Shown here: positions 54,430 through 63,545 of the stretch, one piece after another
Layout of the letters: each line of letters opens with the position of its first letter
Numbering within the stretch: the stretch's first letter is position 1
Origin: Sphingomonas faeni
GTDB taxonomy: Bacteria > Pseudomonadota > Alphaproteobacteria > Sphingomonadales > Sphingomonadaceae
Reading direction: 5' to 3'
DNA: 64,000 nt
Assembly: GCF_030817315.1 (NCBI RefSeq)
Contig: NZ_JAUSZF010000001.1
Span: forward strand, 1,286,501-1,350,500
Notes under the pieces: model-generated
What the model was told of the DNA's origin: nothing
Database searches by the model: none
Seen by the model: only the letters and a program-made list of their open reading frames with translations
Made by a program: the position numbers and the translations under genes

Positions 54430-57001
54430 TCAGAAGCTGACGTTCATGCGCGCATAATAATAGCCGCCGTTGATCCCGTACGGGCTGAACGTCAGCGGCG
54501 CATCCAGCTGGTTGCCGCCGCCGACCAAGGTCGCGTTGGTCGTGCCCGGCACCAGGCCGAGCGTCGGCGACTTCCTATTGAAGACGTTGTTCGCACCGAT
54601 CGACAGCTCCAGATCGTCGGTCGCCTTGAAGTTCAGCTCGACGTCGCCGATGAACGCGGTGCCGATCGTCTGCTTGTAGAAGGTGCCGCCGTCTGGGCTG
54701 TATCTGGCCGAGCTCTTTCCGTAGACCGTACCGCGCAACGTCATTGAGAACTTGTCGATCGAATAGAAGGTCGAGCCGATGACCTTCACCCGCGGCGATG
54801 CGGTTTCGATATTGGCTCGGGCGCCCTCGTCGAACAGCGGCACCGTGATCGTCTGCCCCAGGACGTTGACCAGCGGCGGTGCGGACATGACCTTGGTGAT
54901 CTTGGTCTGGTTGTAATTGCCCGACAGGGTCCAGGTCGCGTTGCCATATTCGCCAAAATCGCTTGCATAGCTGGCGACGATATCGACGCCGCGGGTCCGG
55001 GTATCCGCGCCGTTGGTGAAGATGTTGATGCCGGTCTGCGTCACCGTCGGATCAAGGACGTTGCCGTTCGCGCGGATTGCCGCCGTCACGACGGGGAAGT
55101 TGACGTTGACCGGAGAGGTCGCACCGCCCCCGCCGAACAGCGAACCCGTGCCGAGAATGCGATCCTCGATCTTCACCTGATACGCATCGATCGTGATCGT
55201 CAGGCGCGGCACCGGCCGGATCACTGTCCCGAGGCTGTAGTTGGTCGATTTCTCGGGCTTCAGATTGGCGAACCCGAGTAGCTCGGCTGCCGCCGAATTG
55301 GCCGGCAACTGAACGAACGCCGAGGTCGGCGAGACGTTGGTCGCGGAGTAGAACGATTCCGCCAGCGTCGGTGCGCGGAACCCCGTCGAGAAGGTGCCGC
55401 GGAGCGCGAACGCGTCGGAGAAGTCGTAGCGTGTCGTCCCCTTGTAGATGAACTTGCTGCCAAAATCGGAATAATGCTCGTAGCGGCCGGCGACATCGAC
55501 CTTCCAGCCCTCGACCGGCATCAGCGCAACATCGACATAACCCGCCTGTGAATTCCGACCGTTGACGCCCGCATCCGAACTGCGGAAACCGGGATAGGAC
55601 TGGCCGCCTTCCTTGTAGGTCGAGGCGGCATCGCCAGCGCCGATCTGATAGACGTTCTTGCGATACTCGCCACCGAAGGCAAGGTTGATAGGGGCCGCCA
55701 TTCCGGCCTCGATCTCATGCGTGAAATCGGCGTTTACGGTCAGTTCGCTCGATTTGAAGAACCCGTTGTAGAAGGTGGTCGGGGTAAAGCCGGTATCCGC
55801 GTAGAGTGACGCGTTGGCTGAATTGACGGTATAAATCTCGTTCTTGTCCTGCCCGAACGTCGATGAGAGATCGTAGTGGAACCCGCTGACGTCGCCGCGC
55901 AGGCCACCCGTAAACGCCATGTCCTCCTCGCGGATCTTCTCGCGCGGAGAGAAGCCGTTGACCGGGCTGTCGTCTTCCGGGTCGAAATAGGTCGTCACCG
56001 CCGCCCACGGTGCGCGACACACGGGTCGGCACGCGGACGTTCTCGTAGGCACTGGCGATCCGGCGCGAAAAGGTGCCGAAGCTGTAGACCTCGACGTCGC
56101 CGAAATTATAGGCAGAATTATACTGGAGGTTGATGAGGCGTGACTGTGCATCGCCGCTGATCTTGTTGACGTAGGGGAAGTCGGACATCCCCGGATACAA
56201 TTGTTGCTGCAGCGGGGTGATCGACGGCGTCGTTGCGCTCGTCAGCAGTTTGCCGTTGATGTCGGTCACGCGCCGGTCGAGCCCGCCGACCTGCGTGAAG
56301 TCGTGATAGCGATAGAAGCCGGTGACATTGATGAAACCCGCATCGCCCAGCTTGGTCGCGAGGTGCAGCGTGCCGGCATAGGTCCGACCGCCCGTGTCGT
56401 AGTTTTCGCCCGCGGTCACGTAGCCGTCGCCGCCTTCCTTGTCGTCCTTGAGAATGATGTTGATGACCCCGGCGATGGCATCCGAACCGTATTGCGCGGC
56501 CGCACCATCCTCCAACACCTCGATGCGCTTGATCGCGGAGGGGGATATCAGGTCGAGATCTGCGGTCGCCGCGCCCTGATATGGTCCGCCCAGGACGGCA
56601 AGGTTCGAGGTCCCGTGACGGCGCTTGCCGTTGATCAGCACCAGCGTGTGGTTCGGGCTCAGCCCGCGCAACCGAGCCGACAGCGTAAGGTTGGCGGTGT
56701 CGCCGCCGAACGCCTGCGCGGTGAATGATGGCACGAGCTGGGTCAGCACCTGATTGAGGTTCGGCTGGCCAACATGGCTCATGAGTTCGGCGTCGAGCAC
56801 CTTGATCGGTGCCGCGCTTTCCGCTGCGGTGATGCCCGTTGCACGCGTGCCGGTAACGATGATGTCGTCGGGTATTTCCGATGATCCGGTCTGGGGGTCG
56901 GTCACGGTAACCGACGCGGTCTGCGCCGAGGCCGTCATGTGTCCGGCGCTGGCGAGCGCCACAATGAGTGCGCCGCGTGAAATACTGGTGACGATCCGCA
57001 T
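54430..57001 (-). pseudogene. TonB-dependent receptor, frameshifted near 56000
   Basis: Two overlapping frames together make one receptor of about 856 residues. Part one (from 57001) has signal peptide, TonB-box-like IIVTGTRATG, and plug (INGKRRHGTS, VLEDGAAAQYGSDAIAGVINI). Part two (to 54430) has the barrel and the aromatic end ARMNVSF. The join lies at about 55996-56010, where removing one base from a G/C run (GGGCGGCGG on the coding strand) makes SRTVG continue into VTTYFDPEDDSPVNGF. Beyond that point the first frame is only a shadow. Either a true pseudogene, a phase-variable tract or a sequence error. It sits between amine oxidase and RidA genes. Confidence 0.85.
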
Positions 57002-57061
57002 AAGGTTTCCCCCCTTATTGTTGAGCTCCTTCAGTCATCCTCTGGTTAGTTCGATGATCTA

Positions 57062-57076
57062 ATGTCATCCTGACAT
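57062..57076. promoter_or_regulatory. Palindrome upstream of the TonB receptor
   Basis: ATGTCA-TCC-TGACAT, a perfect 6-bp palindrome about 60 bases before the receptor start in an A+T-rich 258-base spacer. Candidate operator; low certainty because short palindromes are common. Confidence 0.3.
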
Positions 57077-57259
57077 GGTTATTCTCGATACGAAACGCAG
57101 TTCGTGGTAGTAAAAACTATTCTCAAGAAATTCTAACCTTAATCATGATTGGCTTCGTCGCGTCGCAAGACAACCGATTCGGTACAATATTTGAGATATC
57201 TCCGAACTATTGTTCAGGGTGTCACTCAAATGCAACGTTTTGGGACGTGCTGCTTTGAC

Positions 57260-58903
57260 TTACGCCGCGCGCTTCACGCGGTCCGAACCCGTCGCGGCCC
57301 TGTTAGCGCCCTGAGCTGCGACCCGCCTGGCCAACGCCACGACCTGACCCTGTGCGGACTGGATGCCACCTTCCTGCCAGCCCGGAGTCTGGCTGAGCGC
57401 GGCGGACGCGAAATAGACACGGCCGTCGGGTTTCTGGAGCAGGCGAAACTCGGGCGTATCGATATGCCCTTCCTGCCGCCCGTTCGAGCTGCCCGCATTC
57501 CAGTCAGGCCACGGCCCCAGGCTGTACGGGATCTTATGCCAGTTCACGGCGATCCCGTTGACCAGGTCGCCGCCATGCCCGGGATGCAGCCGGTCGATCA
57601 CCCCGCGCGAGAACGCAATCTGCTCCGCGATCGGCCGCTTGGCGAACTCCGCGGCATTGGGTCCCGACGAATAACAACCGAGGATCATGCCGCGCTCGGA
57701 ATGCAGCCCCGCCGACGGATACCAAATCAGCGTTGTCGGGCCGCCGACGAACGAGATCCCACCGTAGATCTGCTCGCGTTCCCAGAAGCGCGGGCTCTCG
57801 AACGCGACCTTGTTCGAATGATCGTAGACGACGCCGGCGATCGTCTTCTTCAATGCGGGCGAGAAGTCGGTATCGATCGTCGCGAGCACCGGGAACGGGA
57901 TCGTGCAGATGATGTAATCCGCCTTAACGGTGTCGACCACGTCGCTCGCCTTGTCGCGGTAGACAACGTCGACGCCTTGCGCGGTATGACGGATCTTGGT
58001 CACCTCGGCGCCGCGGATCGCCGGGCGGCGCAGGTTGCGATCGAACCCGGTATGGATCCGGTCCATACCCCCGACCGGCTCGAACATTGTCGCCTGCATG
58101 TAGAGATTGTCCTCGAACAGCGTCATCGGCAGCCGTTCGTTCGCCAGCAACTGGTCCATCGGCACCGCGCTGCCCGCTGACGAGAAGGTGACACCCGCCC
58201 CCGGTGCCGTTCCGAACCCCGACCGCTCGGTGCCCGCAAAGGCATAGTCGGTGCCGAGATCGCCATACGCCTTCAGGAACGGCAGCAGTTTTTGCTTGTC
58301 CGCCACCGTCACCGACTGATCGAGCGCGCCCTGGTTGATCGCCTTCGCCAACAGTTCGGCGATGTGACCGCGCATGTCGTTGATCGCGGTCCGCATGCGG
58401 ATCTTGCTACCGTTCTCGCCCATCACATAGGCCGAGCGGCTGGAATTGACCTCTACCTCGAGCGGCACCTCGAACTTCTTCGCGTACCCGATCAGTCCCT
58501 GGTGAAAGCTCGGGATACGCGCCGGTCCCGCGTTGAAGTAGATCCCGTCGGAGAACTTCGCAGTCTGCGTCTGTTCCCCGATCATCTCGATCTTGTCGCC
58601 GTCGCGCACCGTCCAGGCGCGCCCACCGACCCGCTCGCGTGCTTCGAGCAACGTAACCTGGAAGCCCGCCTGTTCGAGCTCGTAGGCGGCCGTCAGCCCG
58701 GCGATCCCGGCCCCGAGCACGACGACGTGCGTACCCTTGCCTAAAGTCGGCGTCAGCGTTGCGAGCGCTTCGGCATGCGACGTCCCAATCAGTCCTTCAG
58801 TCAGTCCCAGCGCCTGCATAGCACCGAGTGTAGCGCTCAGCCCTCCCATCAAGCCAAGTCGTCGCAATATCGTCCTGCGTGTAATCGCGGTGTTCGTAAT
58901 CAT
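57260..58903 (-). CDS. Tat-exported flavin amine oxidase (monoamine / L-amino acid oxidase family)
   Basis: 547 residues from the ATG at 58903 (frame open to 58957). The N-terminus has a twin-arginine signal (TRRTILRRLG, Arg9-Arg10) and hydrophobic stretch, so the folded flavoprotein is exported. FAD motif VVVLGAGIAGLTAAYELEQAGFQV with LEARERVGGR, then the amine-oxidase core (FEPVGGMDRIHTGF) and C-terminal FAD site (GRVYFASAALSQTPGWQEGGIQSAQ). It oxidises an amine or amino acid to an imine with release of H2O2. The substrate is unknown. Confidence 0.92.
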   Translation of the reverse strand: MITNTAITRRTILRRLGLMGGLSATLGAMQALGLTEGLIGTSHAEALATLTPTLGKGTHVVVLGAGIAGLTAAYELEQAGFQVTLLEARERVGGRAWTVRDGDKIEMIGEQTQTAKFSDGIYFNAGPARIPSFHQGLIGYAKKFEVPLEVEVNSSRSAYVMGENGSKIRMRTAINDMRGHIAELLAKAINQGALDQSVTVADKQKLLPFLKAYGDLGTDYAFAGTERSGFGTAPGAGVTFSSAGSAVPMDQLLANERLPMTLFEDNLYMQATMFEPVGGMDRIHTGFDRNLRRPAIRGAEVTKIRHTAQGVDVVYRDKASDVVDTVKADYIICTIPFPVLATIDTDFSPALKKTIAGVVYDHSNKVAFESPRFWEREQIYGGISFVGGPTTLIWYPSAGLHSERGMILGCYSSGPNAAEFAKRPIAEQIAFSRGVIDRLHPGHGGDLVNGIAVNWHKIPYSLGPWPDWNAGSSNGRQEGHIDTPEFRLLQKPDGRVYFASAALSQTPGWQEGGIQSAQGQVVALARRVAAQGANRAATGSDRVKRAA

Positions 58904-59268
58904 CGAGGCCCCCCGAAGCGGCAAGCCTTCCCAGGGCCCGCCGGACGTCAGAAACACCGACGGGTCGACCCCGTCAGCAGCCTCGCAGGATCATCATCCC
59001 CGATCAGTCCCGATGGACGTCAGACTATAAACAGAAAAGAACACATCGTTCCTTTCCGCACCCTAGTTCGACACGTTGCATCTTTTGACTGAACGATTCG
59101 GATTGAACATTGCTTTGGAATGTAACGCAAATGAAATCTTCCTTGACCGGGAACTAAACCGCCGTCCTCAATCCACTGCATTACCACCGGATCTACGGGC
59201 CTTGAATTCCGCTCGACCTCCGGCCAATTCTCGGACTGATCCTTTCAATAAGAGACCTGCCTCATCCT
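58904..59268. other. Divergent intergenic region, amine oxidase / htpG
   Basis: About 365 bases, richer in A+T around 59020-59180, holding promoters for both genes. CTTGAA at 59201-59206 could be the -35 of a heat-shock (RpoH) promoter for htpG, but no convincing -10 follows. Confidence 0.4.
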
Positions 59269-61173
59269 ATGACCACCGAAACCGCTCCAGCCCCCGAGAC
59301 ATCCGCTCCCGAAACCCACGCCTTCGAGGCCGATGTCGCACGTTTGCTCCATATGATGGTGCACTCGGTTTATTCGGATAAGACCGTATTCTTACGCGAA
59401 CTGGTCTCGAACGCTGCGGATGCGTGCGAAAAGCTGCGGTACGAGGCGTTGAGCGCGCCCGATCTGCTCGGCGACGAAACCCGGCTGGCGATTGCGATAA
59501 CGCTTGATCCCGAGGCGCGCACGCTGACGATCGAGGACAACGGCATCGGCATGACCGCCGACGACATGGGTGAAGCGCTCGGCACGATCGCGCGCTCGGG
59601 CACCAAGGCCTTCATGGACAGGATCGCTGCATCCAGCGGCTCCGACGGCGCGCAGCTGATCGGCCAGTTCGGCGTCGGCTTCTATTCCGCATTCATGGTC
59701 GCATCGAAGGTCGACGTGATCTCGCGTCGCGCCGGCGCAGACACCGCCTCGCTCTGGTCGTCGGACGGCCTCGGCACCTACACGATCGCCGATGTCGCCG
59801 CCGGCGACGCCCCCGCCCGCGGTACCCGCGTCGTACTCCACCTGCTCGAAGACGCGACCACGTACACCGACCGCTTCACCGTTGAGCGCCTGATCAAGGA
59901 CCAGTCGGGCCACGTCCCCGTGCCGATCACGCTGCGCGAAAAGCCGGATGCCGATCCGGTCGATATCGCCGACGGCGCCGCACTGTGGACCAAGCCGAAG
60001 GCGGATATCTCGGCAGGAGACTATGCCGATTTCTACCGCAGCGTGTCCGGCCAGTATGACGAGCCCGCACTGACGCTCCACTACCGGGCGGAAGGACTGC
60101 ACGAATATTCGGTACTCGCCTATGTGCCGGGAGCCAAGCCGTTCGACCTGTTCGACCCCGACCGCAACGGTCGCATGAAGCTGTACGTGAAGCGCGTCTT
60201 CATCACCGACGATGCCGAGGTACTGCCGCGCTACCTCCGCTTCATGCGCGGGTTGGTGGATTCGTCTGATCTGCCGCTGAACGTCTCGCGCGAGATGATC
60301 CAGGAAAGCCCGATGCTTTCGGCGATCCGCAAGGGGGTGACGGGCCGGGTACTCGCTGAACTTGACAAGCTCGCGACCCGCGATCCCGAGGGCTATTCAA
60401 AGATCTGGGAGAATTTCGGCGCGGTCCTGAAGGAAGGTCTGTATGAGGATTTCGAACGTCGCGAAGCGCTGCTAAAGCTCGCACGCTTCAAGACTACGAC
60501 GTCCGGCGGTGCGTGGCGCTCGGTCGCAGAGTACGTCGCGGCAATGAAGGACAACCAGACGGCGATCTACTATGCGGTCGGCACCGACCTCGATCGCCTC
60601 GAAGCCTCGCCGCAACTCGAAGGGTTCCGCGCGCGCGGGATCGAAGTGCTATTGCTGCCGGACTCGGTCGACGGGTTCTGGGTGACGGCGGGCATCGATC
60701 ACGAAGGCAAGCCGTTCAAGTCGGTCACGCAGGGTGCGGCCGATCTTAGCTTGATCCCACTGATCAACGGCGCCGAGCAGCCGACCGCCGATGCGACACC
60801 CGAGGTCGCCGACTTCATCGCGTTCGTGAAGACGACGCTGGCCGACGCCGTCTCGGAGGTCCGTGCCTCCGAGCGCTTGACCGACAGCGCAGTTTGTCTG
60901 GTCGCAGCGGACAGCGGCATGGATCGCCAGCTCGAACGTATCCTTGCCATGAGCGGTCAGGCGATGCCTGCGGCCAAGCCGGTGCTGGAAATCAACCCGC
61001 GCTCGGCATTGATCGCCAAGCTGGCCGCGCTGGGCGAGGACGAGACCTCGCTCCGAGAGGATGCCGCGCATCTGTTATTCGACGAGGCCCAGATCGCCGA
61101 TGGGGAGCGTCCGATCGACGCTCGGGCGTTCTCTGCTCGCTTGACGCGCCTGTTCACGCGCGCGCTGGGCTGA
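59269..61173 (+). CDS. htpG: Molecular chaperone HtpG (Hsp90)
   Basis: 634 residues, full length. GHKL ATPase motifs: ELVSNAADACEKLRYEA, IEDNGIGM, IARSGTKAF, and GQFGVGFYSAFMVA. The middle domain has LYVKRVFITDD and LPLNVSREMIQESPML; C-terminal dimerisation domain complete. ATP-dependent chaperone of stress-damaged proteins. A perfect 13-bp-arm hairpin follows the stop. Confidence 0.97.
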   Translation: MTTETAPAPETSAPETHAFEADVARLLHMMVHSVYSDKTVFLRELVSNAADACEKLRYEALSAPDLLGDETRLAIAITLDPEARTLTIEDNGIGMTADDMGEALGTIARSGTKAFMDRIAASSGSDGAQLIGQFGVGFYSAFMVASKVDVISRRAGADTASLWSSDGLGTYTIADVAAGDAPARGTRVVLHLLEDATTYTDRFTVERLIKDQSGHVPVPITLREKPDADPVDIADGAALWTKPKADISAGDYADFYRSVSGQYDEPALTLHYRAEGLHEYSVLAYVPGAKPFDLFDPDRNGRMKLYVKRVFITDDAEVLPRYLRFMRGLVDSSDLPLNVSREMIQESPMLSAIRKGVTGRVLAELDKLATRDPEGYSKIWENFGAVLKEGLYEDFERREALLKLARFKTTTSGGAWRSVAEYVAAMKDNQTAIYYAVGTDLDRLEASPQLEGFRARGIEVLLLPDSVDGFWVTAGIDHEGKPFKSVTQGAADLSLIPLINGAEQPTADATPEVADFIAFVKTTLADAVSEVRASERLTDSAVCLVAADSGMDRQLERILAMSGQAMPAAKPVLEINPRSALIAKLAALGEDETSLREDAAHLLFDEAQIADGERPIDARAFSARLTRLFTRALG

Positions 61174-61178
61174 GCGCC

Positions 61179-61216
61179 TGGACCGCGGTTCTGCAGATTT
61201 GCGGAACCGCGGTCCA
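61179..61216. terminator. Hairpin between htpG and GH3 gene
   Basis: TGGACCGCGGTTC (61179-61191) and GAACCGCGGTCCA (61204-61216) are exact reverse complements around a 12-base loop. It starts 5 bases after the htpG stop. No T-run follows. Confidence 0.7.
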
Positions 61217-61252
61217 ACGACTACCCCCGCTCCAAAGATTGAGGAGCGGGAT

Positions 61253-63484
61253 ATGTCATCCATTCTAGACCGCCGCCAGATGCTCACCGGCGGCGCGGCG
61301 ATTGCCGGTTTGTCTCTCGGTTCGACTACGGCGTTCGCGCAGAGCGACCGGATCGAGAGCCTGATCGCGAAGATGACGCCTGCCGAAAAAGCCGGCCAGC
61401 TGAGTTGCTTCTCTGATCAGATTCGCCCGATCGGGGTCCCCTTTAACCCCGGCCTTGCCACAGGCGGTGCGGCCGAACAGATTGCGCGGATCAAGACGGG
61501 GCAGATCGGCATGCTCTTCAACGGCGTCGGCTATGCTGGGGCCAAGGCCGCGCAGGACGCCGCACTCGCGACCCGCCTTAAGATCCCGCTGATCTTCGCG
61601 GGCGACGTCATCCACGGCCTGCGCACCGCCTACCCGCTGCCGATCGCGGAGGCCTGTGCGTTCGATCCCGACCTTGCGATGCGCACCGCGCGCGCCGCGG
61701 CGTTGGAAACCACCGCGCTCGGCATTCACTGGACCTTCGCGCCGATGGTCGATGTCGCGCGCGACCAGCGCTGGGGCCGCGTCGCCGAAGGGTCGGGGGA
61801 AGATCCGTATCTCGGCATTCAGTTGGCGAAAGCGCGCGTCCGCGGTTTCCAGGGCGACGACCTGCGTGATCCGACGCGCATGGCTGCTTGCGCCAAGCAT
61901 TTCGCGGCCTATGGCGCAGTCTCGGGCGGGCAGGATTACAATTTCACCGAGATTTCGCCCGCCACGCTGCATGAGGTCCATCTCGCACCGTTCAAGGCCG
62001 CGGTCGACGCAGGGGTCGCGACGTTGATGAGCGCGTTCAACGACATCGACGGCGTTCCTTCCAGCGGGAATCACTGGCTGATGACCGATCTGCTGCGCGG
62101 CGAATGGCGGTTCCGCGGGATGGTGGTCGGCGACTATACCGCGGACGAGGAACTGATCGCGCATGGCTATGCCAAGGACGGTCGCGACGCCGCGAAGAAG
62201 GCGTTCATGGCGGGCATGGACATGGCCATGCAGTCGAACCTGTTCAATCTGTGGCTGCCCGACCTCGTCGAGAAGGGCGAGGTCCCGCTCGCCCGGCTCG
62301 ATGAAGGCGTCCGCCGCGTGCTGCATCTGAAGGACGCGATCGGGCTGTTCGACAACCCCTATCGCTCGATCAGCCAGAAGGCCGAGCGCACCAGCGTCTC
62401 GACACCCGCGATGCTGAAGCTCAGCCGCGAGGCCGGGGCGCGTTCGATCGTGCTGCTAAAGAACGATGGCAACCTGTTGCCGTTGAAGAAGAACCCCGGC
62501 CGGATCGCGCTGATCGGGCCATTCGCGGAGGACCGCAAGAACGTCGTCGGCACCTGGGCGTTCATGGCCGACGAGAAGCTCAACGTCTCGATCGCGCAAG
62601 GCCTGCGCGCGCGTGGGCTGACCGTCACGACGGCGCCGGGGTCGGAGATCGAAGCCCCCCTGCCCGGCGGGATCGCCGCCGCCGTGGCCGCTGCGCAAAG
62701 CGCGGACATCGTCCTGCTCGCGGTCGGCGAATCGCAACTCATGTCGGGCGAGGCGCAGTCCCGCAGCGAGATCACCATCCCCGCCCCGCAGATGGCGCTT
62801 GCCGAGGCCGTCGCGGCAACGGGCAAACCGGTCGTCGTCCTGCTCCGCCACGGCCGCGCGCTGGCGCTCCACGGCGCGGTCAAGGATGCACCCGCGATCG
62901 TCGCGACGTGGTTCCTCGGGTCCGAAAGCGGCAACGCGATCGCCGACGTCCTGTTCGGCGACGTCAATCCGTCCGCCAAGCTGTCCGCCAGTTTCCCCAA
63001 CGAAAGCGGCCAGGAACCCTATTTCTACAACCACAAGAACACCGGCCGCCCGGCACCGGATACGGGCAGCCAGGAATACAAGTCGCGCTACCGCGAGACC
63101 AAGAACGAGGCGCTCTACCCGTTCGGTCACGGCCTGAGCTATACCAGTTTCGCGGTTTCCAACGTCGTCGTGCCGGCGCGGATGACCGACACGCTCGCCG
63201 TCACCGCCACCGTCACCAACACCGGTGCGCGAGCCGGCGACGAAGTGGTCCAACTCTACATCCACGACCGCGTCGCCAGCCGGACCCGCCCGGTCCGCGA
63301 CCTCAAGGGCTTCGCGCGCGTCTCGCTGGCGCCTGGCGCATCGAAGCGCGTGACGTTGACCCTGAAGCGCGAAGACCTCCGCTTCTGGGGCGACGGCGAT
63401 TGGGTCGTAGAGCCGGGAATGTTCGATGTCTGGATCGCGACCAGTTCGATCGACGGCGATAAACAAAGCTTCGAACTGGTCTGA
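61253..63484 (+). CDS. Glycoside hydrolase family 3 beta-glucosidase (BglX-like), exported
   Basis: 743 residues from the ATG at 61253 (GAGGAGCGG upstream). The N-terminus has RRQMLTGGAAIAGLSL, a twin-arginine-like signal, cleaved near TAFAQ. GH3 N-domain with RWGRVAEGSGEDPYL, CAKHFAAYG and the nucleophile Asp294 in VVGDYTADEEL; then the GH3 C-domain and a fibronectin-III-like end (VTNTGARAGDEVVQLYIHD). It cleaves terminal beta-linked glucose (or related sugars) from oligosaccharides in the periplasm. Confidence 0.94.
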   Translation: MSSILDRRQMLTGGAAIAGLSLGSTTAFAQSDRIESLIAKMTPAEKAGQLSCFSDQIRPIGVPFNPGLATGGAAEQIARIKTGQIGMLFNGVGYAGAKAAQDAALATRLKIPLIFAGDVIHGLRTAYPLPIAEACAFDPDLAMRTARAAALETTALGIHWTFAPMVDVARDQRWGRVAEGSGEDPYLGIQLAKARVRGFQGDDLRDPTRMAACAKHFAAYGAVSGGQDYNFTEISPATLHEVHLAPFKAAVDAGVATLMSAFNDIDGVPSSGNHWLMTDLLRGEWRFRGMVVGDYTADEELIAHGYAKDGRDAAKKAFMAGMDMAMQSNLFNLWLPDLVEKGEVPLARLDEGVRRVLHLKDAIGLFDNPYRSISQKAERTSVSTPAMLKLSREAGARSIVLLKNDGNLLPLKKNPGRIALIGPFAEDRKNVVGTWAFMADEKLNVSIAQGLRARGLTVTTAPGSEIEAPLPGGIAAAVAAAQSADIVLLAVGESQLMSGEAQSRSEITIPAPQMALAEAVAATGKPVVVLLRHGRALALHGAVKDAPAIVATWFLGSESGNAIADVLFGDVNPSAKLSASFPNESGQEPYFYNHKNTGRPAPDTGSQEYKSRYRETKNEALYPFGHGLSYTSFAVSNVVVPARMTDTLAVTATVTNTGARAGDEVVQLYIHDRVASRTRPVRDLKGFARVSLAPGASKRVTLTLKREDLRFWGDGDWVVEPGMFDVWIATSSIDGDKQSFELV

Positions 63485-63496
63485 CGCCTGTCTTGC

Positions 63497-63534
63497 CGCG
63501 AAGGCGGGAACCCAGTCTGGGTCCCGTCTTCGCG
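63497..63534. repeat. Imperfect hairpin, GCGAAGGCGGGAACCCAG type
   Basis: Arms 63497-63515 and 63517-63534 pair with one mismatch and one bulge. It is related to the arms at 29584-29681 and lies between convergent genes, acting as a likely shared terminator. Confidence 0.65.
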
Positions 63535-63545
63535 AGCAGACACCG

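Noticed and set aside
59201..59206. RpoH-type -35 (CTTGAA) for htpG
   Set aside because: No acceptable -10 element at the right distance; a six-base match is too weak alone.
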